Positions 1 through 9,142 of a DNA stretch of 64,000 nucleotides are shown here, in pieces. The notes under the pieces are model-generated. The model saw only the letters and a program-made list of their open reading frames with translations, did not search any database and was not told the DNA's origin. The translations under genes and the position numbers were made by a program. This DNA is from Gammaproteobacteria bacterium RIFCSPHIGHO2_12_FULL_41_20 (GTDB taxonomy: Bacteria; Pseudomonadota; Gammaproteobacteria; DSM-16500): assembly GCA_001801575.1 (NCBI GenBank), contig MGYC01000030.1, positions 1-64,000 on the forward strand, given 5' to 3'. The number at the start of each line of letters is the position of its first letter. The stretch's first letter is position 1.

Positions 1-48
1 TCATTTTCCTAATGATTTACGCAACAACGCCGCTAGGTTGGCGTAACC

Positions 49-261
49 CTATGATTTTTTGTACCGTACAGAGTCCTGTTTGACAAAATCGTCAATATCA
101 CCAGCTATTTGTATCGGGTTAATCCATACCGCGTTAAACCCCATTTCGCGCAATTGCGGTAGATAGGCAGTCATGTTGTCTATTCTGCCGAATTGGGTCG
201 GAAACATGTTATAACACCGCAGTATGGCATTATTGCCTTGTTCTAGAAAATGAGACTGCAT
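49..261 (-). pseudogene. Truncated duplicate of the GH13 amylase N-terminus
   Basis: A 70-residue reading frame starts two bases after the stop of the full amylase gene upstream (TAA, AG, ATG). Its first 50 residues closely match the start of that protein: both share YNMFPTQFG, NMTAYLP and MGFN, followed by VWINP in one and VWVNP in the other. After that the similarity ends and a TAG stop follows at 49-51. Reading past this TAG in the same frame gives about 15 plausible residues (GYANLAALLRK...) before TGA at position 1, so the end may itself be decayed. None of the GH13 catalytic regions is present, so it cannot be an active enzyme. It looks like the remnant of a tandem duplication, although a short expressed peptide cannot be excluded. 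Confidence 0.65.
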
Positions 262-263
262 CT

Positions 264-2402
264 TTAGCTACCTTTTACTGGGCGTTCTCTCGCAACGGCT
301 GGGGGCTGTGGTTGATCAAGCTTTCCGCTAGTATCTATAACACCAAATACACCTAATTTACCAGGTGTGGCAGTAAGAGCCGGTGTTGATTTTACTTGCC
401 TGACCCGCTGAGTTTGCATTAACCCATCGCTGGGTACAATGGCCGAGCCTAAATGAATATCACTTTTCTTCGCTACGTAATAAAATGTTGCTGCGGCACT
501 ACTACTATCTATATTAAAACTGTCCGAAAAAATACGTTTTTGATAGATAACTCCAATCTCTGTTATATCTTCTAAATCCAGCGTTACTGGCTTGTCAGGC
601 GTTAAATTAACTATCACTAAATCTGTTTTTGCATTATACCCTGGGCCATTTCTGCGTACTACAATCGCTAACTCAGGTTTGCCAGCGAGTCGAATCATTT
701 CGCTGCTAAAGCCATACTGTGAGGCAGGAAGTTGTTGCAGTAGGCTATTTGTTTCACGCATAAATTCGCGCATGTCGTGACGTCCATTCCAACCATTACT
801 TGGTTGTCTTGGAACAGCAACATAGTCACTTTGATTAAAAGTTACACCCTGCTCTTCAAGGGTATCCTGTAGCAGCTGGCAAATAGCGGGATCACCACTG
901 TTGACTAAGTTTTTCAAATTTTCTACATAAGCCATTATAATTCTTTCCTGCTCAAGATCATGTGTTAATGAACGATAGGCTTCATCCATGTGTGCGCGTA
1001 TTTCCAGTGGATAACTCTGAATGAAGTTTCTAGCGATGGTGTCTAGAGCCTTTTTAGCTGCTTGCTTATGTTCTCCTAAGAAAATACGGTGGCTACGTTG
1101 TGGATAATAATCTTGCTCTAATGCTTGCTGGCGGTGAAAAACCGACTTGGGTGTGGTATCACCGGTTTCGTCGCCTGCTAATGCATACCATCCACCACTT
1201 GATGTTAATGCACCCATAGCAATTTTTTCGCGCATGCGTCTTTCAAAATCATGGATGGTAGCATGATCATGGTTAGCGATAGCTTGCTCCATATCCTGGA
1301 CGAATGAATACAGGAAAATACTTTCTCTTCCTTCGTCAGATCTGTATTTTGCGTTTAATTGTTCAGCTAAGTGATGTAATCTTTCATGCTGTTGTAAGCG
1401 TTCTTCTGCCATTTCGTGCAGCACAGTCATCGCCAAAGAGTTATGGTCATGATTTCCTGAAAAGTTAATACAGCCACCCTTGACATGCTCGCGTATTTCT
1501 CCTTCTTGGGTTTGGAAGACAACCGATGCCTTGTCTGCAGCTTCCGCATTGACCCAGCCGGGTAGGCCGCCATGCCATTCTCGTCGCGCATAATAAGCAC
1601 CCGTGGTGATATGCGTTGGACCTATGTTGCCTGGCAAGCGTAGATTGGCGCTCATTTTCTGCGTATCACCACTAAATAGTACCTCATCCAAGATCACAGG
1701 CTTTGGTATATTTAGCTCTTCTGCTAAATCATACAAGTACTGGTAGATTTCGCGTCTAACCTCTGGATGTATGTAGCCTACTGCGTCAACACGCACACCG
1801 CCAAATCCATATATTTGGATATACTGCCTAATGTAGGGTTTCCATAAGTGCTCAATAATTTCGCGTCTTACTACCTCGTCTTCATAGTTGAATGCGCGCG
1901 CATCTTGAAAGTCAGGGTGCACACCTTTAGCAAACCAATGCGGTCTTTCTCTACATAGGGGGGCATCAGCGGCGAGATGATTGAGTACGAGATCAAAAAT
2001 AGGAACTAACTTATTATCACGTGCAGCTTGAGTGAATTGTTGTAAAGCGCGGGTATCAATTTGCTGAGCTACTTCTGGGCTAACTAGTAATTCTCCACTC
2101 GGAGAATGAGGCGCATCGCTGAAATAAGCACTGATTTGGCTAGGATTGCGCATAGCATACATGCTGCCAATTACTGTATTGCCGGCTCGTACGCCTAGTT
2201 TTTTATCACGCTTTTCCATGGCAACATGGGTTGCATCTTGTAAAGGATTCACCCACACCACATTGAAGCCCATCGCGCCCACCATGGGGAGGTAGGCAGT
2301 CATATTGGCTATACTGCCAAATTGCGTAGGGAACATATTATAACAGCACATAATACCATTGCCTTTCTCGACAAAATGATGTGCTTCGAATCTAGCATCC
2401 AT
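264..2402 (-). CDS. Alpha-amylase family (GH13) glycoside hydrolase
   Basis: A 712-residue protein with the four conserved GH13 regions in order: FDLVLNH near residues 136-142, GVRVDAV around the presumed nucleophile Asp206, ILDEVLF with the acid/base Glu240, and FSGNHDHN with Asp319. The catalytic triad is therefore complete. No signal peptide is visible, so it probably acts in the cytoplasm on alpha-glucans such as glycogen or maltodextrin. Exact substrate and reaction (hydrolase or transferase) cannot be read from the sequence. A C-terminal beta-rich region (about 580-670) fits the usual domain C, and the last 50 residues are Pro/Thr-rich. The gene is followed immediately by a truncated copy of its own N-terminus. 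No other glycogen genes are nearby. Confidence 0.85.
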   Translation of the reverse strand: MDARFEAHHFVEKGNGIMCCYNMFPTQFGSIANMTAYLPMVGAMGFNVVWVNPLQDATHVAMEKRDKKLGVRAGNTVIGSMYAMRNPSQISAYFSDAPHSPSGELLVSPEVAQQIDTRALQQFTQAARDNKLVPIFDLVLNHLAADAPLCRERPHWFAKGVHPDFQDARAFNYEDEVVRREIIEHLWKPYIRQYIQIYGFGGVRVDAVGYIHPEVRREIYQYLYDLAEELNIPKPVILDEVLFSGDTQKMSANLRLPGNIGPTHITTGAYYARREWHGGLPGWVNAEAADKASVVFQTQEGEIREHVKGGCINFSGNHDHNSLAMTVLHEMAEERLQQHERLHHLAEQLNAKYRSDEGRESIFLYSFVQDMEQAIANHDHATIHDFERRMREKIAMGALTSSGGWYALAGDETGDTTPKSVFHRQQALEQDYYPQRSHRIFLGEHKQAAKKALDTIARNFIQSYPLEIRAHMDEAYRSLTHDLEQERIIMAYVENLKNLVNSGDPAICQLLQDTLEEQGVTFNQSDYVAVPRQPSNGWNGRHDMREFMRETNSLLQQLPASQYGFSSEMIRLAGKPELAIVVRRNGPGYNAKTDLVIVNLTPDKPVTLDLEDITEIGVIYQKRIFSDSFNIDSSSAAATFYYVAKKSDIHLGSAIVPSDGLMQTQRVRQVKSTPALTATPGKLGVFGVIDTSGKLDQPQPPAVARERPVKGS

Positions 2403-2612
2403 TTCACTGCCCCTTGCCTGTTTTGCAGGCGTATGCAGTAAGTTTGTCTATTACTAGTATAGCGAATAGTCATTGTTTATGGGACTGGTCTTGGGGTGAT
2501 AATATTACTAACATCATGATTGTGTGTTATTTTTTTTGAGTACGCTCTCTGTACGGTACTAAAAATCAGGTCGTTGCCTCAAAATAAATGTTACCGAACG
2601 GAGGCGGTAACT

Positions 2613-3802
2613 ATGGCGAGGCGAATGAATATGGCGCTTTATTTGGGTCAACTAAAAATTCGATATATTCAAGCAAATAAAAAATCTAAGTCTATCATTT
2701 TAAATGAATTTTGTGAGACTAGCGGTTATCATAGGAAGCATGCTATTCGGTTGTTGACGAAACCACCCAGTAAACGTGCTTCTAACGCCAAAATAGAAAG
2801 CCGTGGTCGCAAAAAAGTCTATGCGCCAGAAACGTTAAAGGCCCCACTAAAGCAAATATGGCTTGCGACTGATCAAATGTGCGGTAAGCGATTAAAGGCT
2901 GCCTTAGCCATCTGGCTACCGTTTTATGAGCATACCTATGGAACCCCGTAGCGCCAGAGATAAAAGGCTCGTTATTGACGATGAGCGAAGCAACGATTGA
3001 TCGCTTATTACAACCAGAACGGGTTCGCTTTCCAAGACGCTTAGGCGGCACCAAGCCCGGGTCATTGCTTAAGAAACACATCCCTATTAAAACAGATCAA
3101 TGGAATGAGCAAACACCAGGCTTCGTTGAAGCAGATACAGTCGCGCATTGTGGTGAGAGCTTGATGGGTGATTTTGTGTGGAGCATTACACTCACGGATA
3201 TTTATTCCAGCTGGACAGAAAATCGTGCCGTCTGGGGTAAAGGGGCCGAAGGTGTTGTTAAGCAGATAGAAGATATTGAAAGCAATTTACCCTTTCTCAT
3301 CTTTGGGTTTGATTGTGATAACGGCTCTGAATTTCTAAATTACCATTTAATACGTTATTTTGAGCATCGAACTGATCCAGTACAATTTACGCGATCTCGC
3401 CCTTACCACAAAGATGATAATGCGCATGTTGAACAAAAAAACTGGACACATGTTCGTCAGCTATTCGGCTACTATCGCATTGAAGACAAAGCATTGATTG
3501 ATGCAATGAATGATGTCTATAAAAATGAATGCTCTCTGCTACATAATTACTTTTATCCATCCATGAAATTAATAGACAAACATCGTGTGCAAGCAAAGAT
3601 CAAAAAGATACACGATAAACCACAAACTCCCTACCAGCGCATCTTAGCAAGCAAACACATCAACGCCGCACAAAAAGAACGGCTCACTGCTATCTACAAA
3701 ACACTCAACCCATTTGAGTTAAAGATGAGTCTTGAAGCCAAGCTCAAAAACATTTTTGCTCGAATTGATGTAAGATTAAAGGGTAGGAATATTGCTATAT
3801 GA
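2613..3802 (+). pseudogene. DDE (integrase core) transposase, interrupted by a frameshift
   Basis: The N-terminal part (2613-2951, from an ATG after GAGGCGG) is a helix-turn-helix region with RILDEFC-like LNEFCETSGYHRKHAIRLL. It stops at a TAG after a run of four Cs (2944-2947). The rest continues in the -1 frame from about 2942 to 3802. Adding one C to the run gives a continuous protein (GTPVAPEIKGSLLTMSEATIDRLL), so a one-base deletion is the simplest explanation. The catalytic residues are all present: Asp in FVEADTV, Asp in FGFDCDNGSEF, and Glu in NAHVEQKN. There is no classic slippery heptamer, so programmed frameshifting is less likely. The element is probably inactive unless rescued in trans. 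Confidence 0.8.
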
Positions 3803-3829
3803 TTAAGATCATCACTTTAGGCCTCACTT

Positions 3830-3890
3830 TCGGTAACATGAATTGTGAGGCAACGAATGAGTGCTTCGGTAACATTTTATTTTGAGGCAA
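3830..3890. repeat. Doubled right end of the insertion sequence
   Basis: Two copies of the terminal motif lie in tandem, one at about 3830-3854 (TCGGTAACATGAATTGTGAG followed by GCAAC) and one at 3866-3890 (TCGGTAACATTTTATTTTGA followed by GGCAA). The outer copy pairs with the left end at 2574-2597. Only the left end without a second clear copy is single. The inner copy could be a transposase-binding site or a scar of an earlier one-ended event. Confidence 0.6.
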
Positions 3891-3978
3891 TTCGAGATAT
3901 AGGAGAAACTCCTGCAAATATGTGTATTACATATATACTTTAAATATAGGAAGAATTGATTAAGCGAAGGAGAAAGCT

Positions 3979-6900
3979 ATGTCTGCCGCATGGAAAACAC
4001 AATTGGAAAAACTACAAAAAAACCGTGGCGGGAAAAAGGGTGCGCAACTTAAAAAATATCTGGCTTGTTTTCCAAGTAACTACCTCGAGGATCATCTACC
4101 CACTCAAGCTATCGATGATATTAACCATATAGAAAAACTTTCTACAACCAACCCTTTAGACATGGATTTTTATTATATTGAACAAGCGGGAAAACCAACG
4201 TTACATTTGCGATTGTTTCAATGGCAAGCCCCTATAGCATTATCAGATATATTGCCCATATTGGAAAATATGGATCTACGCACTTTAAGCGAATCTCCTT
4301 ACCAACTAACCATACAAAAACAATCTATTTACATTAGTGATTTTAGTATCTGCTATATTAAAAATAAGCCCATTAATCTAAAACAATTAAAAGACTTATT
4401 TACCGATGCACTTCTCCATATATTTCTTGGTAATGCAGAAAGTGATGGATTTAACAAACTTATTCTAAGTGCTGCCTTATCCTGGAAAAAGATTATCATC
4501 TTACGTGCCTATGCAAAATACTTGCGTCAAGTTGGGTTTCGCTTTAGCCAAGCTTATATTGAACAAACTCTCGCTAATCATCCTGCATTGGCCGAAACTC
4601 TGGTAAATCTTTTCCTTGTTCTGCATGACCCAAAACAAAAATCCACTCGCCACAAGATAGTGGAGCAATTAGAAAAAAAACTTATTAACGCACTAGAGTC
4701 CGTAACCAGCTTGGATGAAGATAAGATTATTCGTCGCTATCTTAGCTTAATCAAAGCAACACTACGTACAAATTACTTTCAAACTTCCGCCAATAAACAA
4801 CCCAAACCCTATTTAGCTATTAAATTAAATTCTCGCGCTATACCAGAATTACCGTTACCCGTACCACTCTATGAGATTTTTGTTTACTCCCCCCGTTTTG
4901 AAGCCATTCATTTACGTAACACCAAAGTAGCGCGTGGTGGAATTCGTTGGTCTGATCGTCGAGAAGATTTTCGTACTGAAATTCTTGGATTGATGAAGGC
5001 ACAGACAGTTAAAAATGCAGTAATTATACCTTCCGGAGCAAAAGGAGGGTTTGTATTAAAAGCACTACTTCCACAAGCCTCTCGTGACGTGATTAAAAAA
5101 GAAGTGATTGCCTGTTACCAATATTTTATGTGCGGTTTATTAGATATAACGGACAACGTTAAAAATCGTAAAATTATTCATCCAGGGCAAACCATTTGCC
5201 ATGATGACGACGATCCCTATTTAGTTGTGGCTGCAGATAAAGGTACTGCTGCATTTTCAGATATCGCTAATGCCATTTCTAAACAATATAATTTTTGGCT
5301 AGGTGATGCATTCGCATCCGGTGGCATCACGGGTTATGATCACAAGAAAATAGGCATTACAGCTCGCGGCGCATGGGAATCAGTGAAAAGACATTTCCGC
5401 GAATTAGAAGTAGATGCCACAAAAACAGCTATCACCGTTGTTGGTATTGGAGACATGAGTGGCGACGTATTTGGCAATGGGATGCTTTATTCTAAACACA
5501 TTAAATTACTCGCTGCTTTTGACCATCGGCATATTTTCTTGGATCCCAATCCTGATCCGATAAAATCTTTTGCCGAACGGCAGCGCTTATTTAAACTGCC
5601 CATCTCTTCCTGGGAGGATTATAATACACGCTTAATTTCCAAGGGCGGCGGCGTTTATTCGCGAACATTAAAATCCATCCCTATCTCTCCCGAGATCAAA
5701 CAACAACTCGGCATAGAAGAAAGTGCACTGGTTCCAACCGATTTAATTCGTGCCATCTTGAAAGCACCCATTGATTTACTGTGGAATGGTGGTATTGGTA
5801 CTTATGTAAAATCTAGCAAAGAAACTAATGCTGACGTCGGTGATAGAACCAATGATTTTTGCCGTGTTAATGGTGCAGAACTACGCTGTAAAGTTGTCGG
5901 CGAAGGTGGCAACTTAGGATTTACACAGTTAGGCCGGGTTGAATATGCCTTAACTGGCGGCCACATTAATACTGATTTCATCGATAACTCAGCTGGCGTC
6001 GATTGCTCAGACCATGAAGTCAATCTAAAAATTCTATTAAATGAAGATATTGCTAATAAAACCCTATCAGAAACACAACGCAATAAAACACTAGCAAATG
6101 TGACAAAAGAAGTCGCTACGTTAGTGCTCAACGATAATTATCAACAAGCTATGGCAATGAGCTTAGCTGCATTCTTCGCTAAGGATTTCGTCGGCATTCA
6201 TCAAGTCTATATCAAAGAATTAGAATCACTGGGCGAGCTAGACAGACAAGTGGAATTTTTGCCGGATGATAAAGAAATTTTGGAACGCAAGGCAGCTGGA
6301 ATAGGCTTAACTCGCCCTGAATTAGCCATTTTATTAGCCTATACAAAAATCCACATCAAACATGAAATACTCAAATCGGACTTACCAGAAGATCCATTTT
6401 TAAGCGAAATTATCGAAACAGCTTTCCCTTACTCACTCCACAAACGCTTCCACAAGGAAATGCGACACCACAGTCTACGGCGCGATATTATTGCCACCCA
6501 ACTCAGTAACCGTATTGTTAATGAAATGGGCCTTATATTTGTACATCGCATACAAGCAGAAACAGGCGCTACAGTTGCCGATATTATCAAAGCACACGTG
6601 GTATCTTCACATATATATGAGGCACATAAATTAATCGATGCTGTGTTAAATCTAGATTTTAAAATCCCCATGGCAAAACAATATGATTTAATCTACCGTA
6701 TTCGCCAGCTTATTAATCTATCTACTCGCTGGTTCTTACATAATAATCGACTAAAATCAGACTTAAGAACCACCATTAGCCATTATGGATCTCATATAAA
6801 AACTCTACATGATTTAGTGCCTTCACTCATGGGTGGCTTAAGCAGAGATTATCTAGAAGAAATAACTGTGCAATTTATTAAAGTTGGATTAACAAGAGAA

Positions 6901-7329
6901 TTCGCCCGCCGCGTTGCAACCTATCGACCAATGTATACCGCATTAAATATTATTGAAGTAGCCACCACGCATAAATTGGATATGGTAAAAACTGCTAAGG
7001 TGTACTTTGCCATCGGTGATAAGTTTAATTTAATTTGGTTCCGCGACCAAATCTCCGCGGATACAAGAGACGGCCATTGGAATATTTTAGCCCGCCTCAC
7101 TTTGCGCGATGAATTGGATGTAATACAAAGAACATTAACCACCCTCATAATGGCAAAAAATAAAAATCAACCTACTATGCATATGATCGATGCATGGCTA
7201 CGCCAGCATAAAGGCATGATAAATCGCTGGAATGTGATTCTTGGGCTATTGCATGGTAGCACCATCATTGATTACACTATGTTTTTCATCGCCTTACGCG
7301 AGCTCACGGAGCTTATTCAAGGAAAGTAA
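3979..7329 (+). CDS. gdhB: NAD-specific glutamate dehydrogenase, large type, short N-terminus
   Basis: A 1116-residue member of the large NAD-dependent glutamate dehydrogenase family (Bac_GDH), which deaminates glutamate to 2-oxoglutarate and feeds amino-acid carbon into the TCA cycle. The catalytic segment has RNTKVARGGIRWSDR, then PSGAKGGF with the likely active-site lysine near residue 355, and a nucleotide-binding VVGIGDMSGDVFGNG near 485-500. The ACT-like segment before it (LSDILPILENMDLRTL) is also present. The usual bacterial enzyme of this class is about 1600 residues, so about 500 N-terminal residues (ACT and PAS-like regulatory regions) are missing. The ATG has a strong Shine-Dalgarno (GAAGGAG), so this looks like the true start. 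An insertion sequence ends 88 bases upstream. Confidence 0.88.
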   Translation: MSAAWKTQLEKLQKNRGGKKGAQLKKYLACFPSNYLEDHLPTQAIDDINHIEKLSTTNPLDMDFYYIEQAGKPTLHLRLFQWQAPIALSDILPILENMDLRTLSESPYQLTIQKQSIYISDFSICYIKNKPINLKQLKDLFTDALLHIFLGNAESDGFNKLILSAALSWKKIIILRAYAKYLRQVGFRFSQAYIEQTLANHPALAETLVNLFLVLHDPKQKSTRHKIVEQLEKKLINALESVTSLDEDKIIRRYLSLIKATLRTNYFQTSANKQPKPYLAIKLNSRAIPELPLPVPLYEIFVYSPRFEAIHLRNTKVARGGIRWSDRREDFRTEILGLMKAQTVKNAVIIPSGAKGGFVLKALLPQASRDVIKKEVIACYQYFMCGLLDITDNVKNRKIIHPGQTICHDDDDPYLVVAADKGTAAFSDIANAISKQYNFWLGDAFASGGITGYDHKKIGITARGAWESVKRHFRELEVDATKTAITVVGIGDMSGDVFGNGMLYSKHIKLLAAFDHRHIFLDPNPDPIKSFAERQRLFKLPISSWEDYNTRLISKGGGVYSRTLKSIPISPEIKQQLGIEESALVPTDLIRAILKAPIDLLWNGGIGTYVKSSKETNADVGDRTNDFCRVNGAELRCKVVGEGGNLGFTQLGRVEYALTGGHINTDFIDNSAGVDCSDHEVNLKILLNEDIANKTLSETQRNKTLANVTKEVATLVLNDNYQQAMAMSLAAFFAKDFVGIHQVYIKELESLGELDRQVEFLPDDKEILERKAAGIGLTRPELAILLAYTKIHIKHEILKSDLPEDPFLSEIIETAFPYSLHKRFHKEMRHHSLRRDIIATQLSNRIVNEMGLIFVHRIQAETGATVADIIKAHVVSSHIYEAHKLIDAVLNLDFKIPMAKQYDLIYRIRQLINLSTRWFLHNNRLKSDLRTTISHYGSHIKTLHDLVPSLMGGLSRDYLEEITVQFIKVGLTREFARRVATYRPMYTALNIIEVATTHKLDMVKTAKVYFAIGDKFNLIWFRDQISADTRDGHWNILARLTLRDELDVIQRTLTTLIMAKNKNQPTMHMIDAWLRQHKGMINRWNVILGLLHGSTIIDYTMFFIALRELTELIQGK

Positions 7330-7388
7330 TCCTTTCAGAAATTCCCTGGCTACAGCAACCTAGACGTATTATTTATTATCTTAGATAA

Positions 7389-7426
7389 TAGGGTCTGTTG
7401 ACAATTTAAATTGTCAACAGACCCTA
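7389..7426. repeat. 38-bp perfect palindrome of the AGGGTCTGTTGACAA family
   Basis: Both arms read TAGGGTCTGTTGACAATTT, giving a perfect 38-base palindrome without a loop, downstream of gdh. A 34-base relative with two differences lies inside queF at 45279-45312. Isolated ends of the motif (AACAGACCCTA or TAGGGTCTGT) occur at 31541-31553, 39031-39040 and 53032-53042. There is no T-tract after it, so it is not a typical intrinsic terminator, though it could form a stable hairpin in RNA. Confidence 0.85.
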
Positions 7427-7500
7427 GACATACTATATCTGGGCTTTGGCCATATCTAAGGCTCTAGAGCAAATAACTCATGGATGGGAGGATACATATA

Positions 7501-8250
7501 ATGCAAATAAGAAATATATTAAATCTACTTATTGCCGCCTCATTAACCGCAGCAACACCCTGTTTTGCTATGGAGGACAGTAGCGTAGCACCCGTTTCTG
7601 GTTTTGCACGAGCTTTTATATTAGGGACTGCCATTTCTAATGCAACAATTACCATTCTTGAAACAGGAGAAAAAATCAAAACGGATAAAACCGGCCATTT
7701 CGGCCCGATTTCCTACCCAATTGGTAAACCTATTACTCTCACCTTAGAAAAATTTGGCTATAAAACCACGCAATCTGCTACTGTCTTCGTTCCCCGAGAG
7801 GGATTAACAGGCCCCTACAATAATATCACCTTTCAAGTTCCCTCCATCGAAACTTATTATGTACTCGCATCGGTTATTGGTGCAAAAATCGATGATAAAG
7901 CATGCCACGTGGTCGCAACCATTACCGCCTATCACAAAACCATGGATGATGCACCCCAAGGAGAAGCAGCGGCTAAAATAACCTTAATTCCAGATACACA
8001 ACAACTCCCTTTTTACTTTGGCATGTTTGAAAGCGGTCCCTTAAAAGGAAAAACTAATCCCTTTACCAAAGGACTTACCCAAACCTCCGAGGACGGTGGT
8101 TTGGCTTTTTTTAATCTCCCCCCACGAGATCAACCCTATACCATTTCAGCAAGCAAACCCGGCCTCGGCTTTACAGAGGCACAGTTTCTATGTCGCCCCG
8201 GTGTTTTTATCAATATCAGTCCACCGCATGGCCCTATGGTTATGGAATAA
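7501..8250 (+). CDS. Secreted protein with carboxypeptidase-regulatory-like fold
   Basis: A 249-residue protein beginning with a clear signal peptide (MQIRNILNLLIAASLTAATP, cleaved after about CFA). The start is the ATG at 7501, preceded by GGGAGG; an in-frame ATG at 7480 lies upstream of this site and is less likely. The mature part begins with a segment typical of CarboxypepD_reg/transthyretin-like folds (SNATITILETGEKIKTDKTG), found in many exported proteins as a beta-sandwich. A second similar beta segment lies near the C-terminus (SEDGGLAFFNLPPRDQPYTI). No catalytic motif is visible and I do not recognise the family by name. Its last 63 bases overlap the convergent fau gene. Confidence 0.7.
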   Translation: MQIRNILNLLIAASLTAATPCFAMEDSSVAPVSGFARAFILGTAISNATITILETGEKIKTDKTGHFGPISYPIGKPITLTLEKFGYKTTQSATVFVPREGLTGPYNNITFQVPSIETYYVLASVIGAKIDDKACHVVATITAYHKTMDDAPQGEAAAKITLIPDTQQLPFYFGMFESGPLKGKTNPFTKGLTQTSEDGGLAFFNLPPRDQPYTISASKPGLGFTEAQFLCRPGVFINISPPHGPMVME

Positions 8251-8844
8251 AGTAATATCTTGATCTGTAATTATTCCATCTAAACGGATATCCCATATAT
8301 CTGCAGGAATGGCATCTATCTGTTGCCACGAGTAGGCTAACCCTATTAACAAAGGGTTAGCCTGCTCTTTGCCCTGCAGGAAGGTAAATGTCCGATCATA
8401 ATAACCTGCTCCCGTGCCAAGTCGGTTTCCGAGTTTATCAAAAGCTAACAATGGCAAGATCACTATATCTATCTCCGTGGGATCTAAGGTGTCAGCCCGA
8501 ATACCAGGCTCTAAAATATGGTAACGATTATAATGCAGCACATCCCCCGCGTGATAAGCAGCAAATTCAAGATGTTTATCGTTCTTTATCGATAAAATGG
8601 GCAAATAGCAACGTTTACCTGCCTGCCATATCTCTTTAATAAGTGGCATAGTGTCAAATTCATCTTCACGTGCCGCATAGCTAGCAAATATCGTGTTGTG
8701 CTTAAAAAAAGAATGGGAAGAAAATAACAACGCCGCTTGTTGCGCAGCAGCACTCCGTAATGCTGGCAATATAGCCCGACACTGCGCACGAAATTGCTTA
8801 CGGAGCTGTACTTTATTCAGTATAGAGAAACTCCGTTTGTGCAT
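8188..8844 (-). CDS. fau: 5-formyltetrahydrofolate cyclo-ligase
   Basis: A 218-residue protein of the MTHFS/YgfA family, which converts 5-formyl-THF to 5,10-methenyl-THF with ATP. The family signature LGTGAGYYDRTF is present near residue 142-153, with the preceding LPLLAFDKLGNR. The start lies inside the 3' end of zapA (32-base overlap), so the two genes are translated together; the usual gammaproteobacterial 6S RNA gene between zapA and fau is not here. The 3' end overlaps a secreted-protein gene on the other strand by 63 bases. The N-terminus could begin a few residues later (near LRKQFRAQ). Folate salvage links it functionally to the folC-folKP-folB block at 54.6-57.6 kb. Confidence 0.92.
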   Translation of the reverse strand: MHKRSFSILNKVQLRKQFRAQCRAILPALRSAAAQQAALLFSSHSFFKHNTIFASYAAREDEFDTMPLIKEIWQAGKRCYLPILSIKNDKHLEFAAYHAGDVLHYNRYHILEPGIRADTLDPTEIDIVILPLLAFDKLGNRLGTGAGYYDRTFTFLQGKEQANPLLIGLAYSWQQIDAIPADIWDIRLDGIITDQDITLFHNHRAMRWTDIDKNTGAT

Positions 8845-9142
8845 TTTTATCTAATGCATCACCCAGTTTTTCTTGCAATTCATTAATACGTTGATGAATA
8901 GATTGCATCGAACTTTCTTTTTCTTTTTGTAAAATAAGCAATTGATAAGCCATGTGTAATGCCGTCATAATGGCTAGCCTATCCAAGTTTAAGGCTTTGC
9001 CTGATTCTTTAAGTCCACGCATCTCTTTATCGACACATTTTGCAGATTGTTGTAATAACTCTGCCTCAGACTCAGAGCATTTCACCGTGTAACTTTTTCC
9101 TAATATGTCTATAACTACGTTTTTTATAATATTGTCTGTCAT
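8813..9142 (-). CDS. zapA: Cell division protein ZapA
   Basis: A 109-residue ZapA-family protein. ZapA binds FtsZ filaments and cross-links them at the division ring. The N-terminal beta region (VVIDILGKSYTVKC) and the following helical stretch with LAIMTALHMAYQLL are typical, and the C-terminal half is a predicted coiled coil (LILQKEKESSMQSIHQRINE). Its ATG overlaps the stop of the upstream zapB-like gene (ATGA), and its own 3' end overlaps fau by 32 bases, so the three genes form a tight leftward operon. This zapB-like/zapA/fau order is widespread in gammaproteobacteria. Confidence 0.93.
   Translation of the reverse strand: MTDNIIKNVVIDILGKSYTVKCSESEAELLQQSAKCVDKEMRGLKESGKALNLDRLAIMTALHMAYQLLILQKEKESSMQSIHQRINELQEKLGDALDKNAQTEFLYTE

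Larger units (their letters stand above)
2574..3890 (+). mobile_element. Insertion sequence with frameshifted DDE transposase
   Basis: A 1.3 kb element bounded by inverted repeats: the left end at 2574-2597 begins TTGCCTCAAAATAAATGTTA, and the right end at 3866-3890 is its near-perfect complement (ending TTTTATTTTGAGGCAA). It encloses one transposase gene in two frames. A second, degenerate copy of the right end lies just inside it (3830-3854). No convincing target duplication was found; the trinucleotide TCG occurs beside both ends but may be chance. The family resembles the integrase-core (rve) elements related to IS481/ISNCY, but I cannot fix it without a database search. It lies between the amylase and gdh genes. 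Confidence 0.85.

Noticed and set aside
61-2559. A 13-base inverted pair (GTACCGTACAGAG at 61-73 and its complement at 2547-2559) bracketing the amylase genes
   Set aside because: A chance match of this length within 2.5 kb is not very rare. One copy lies within the coding remnant and no transposase belongs to it.
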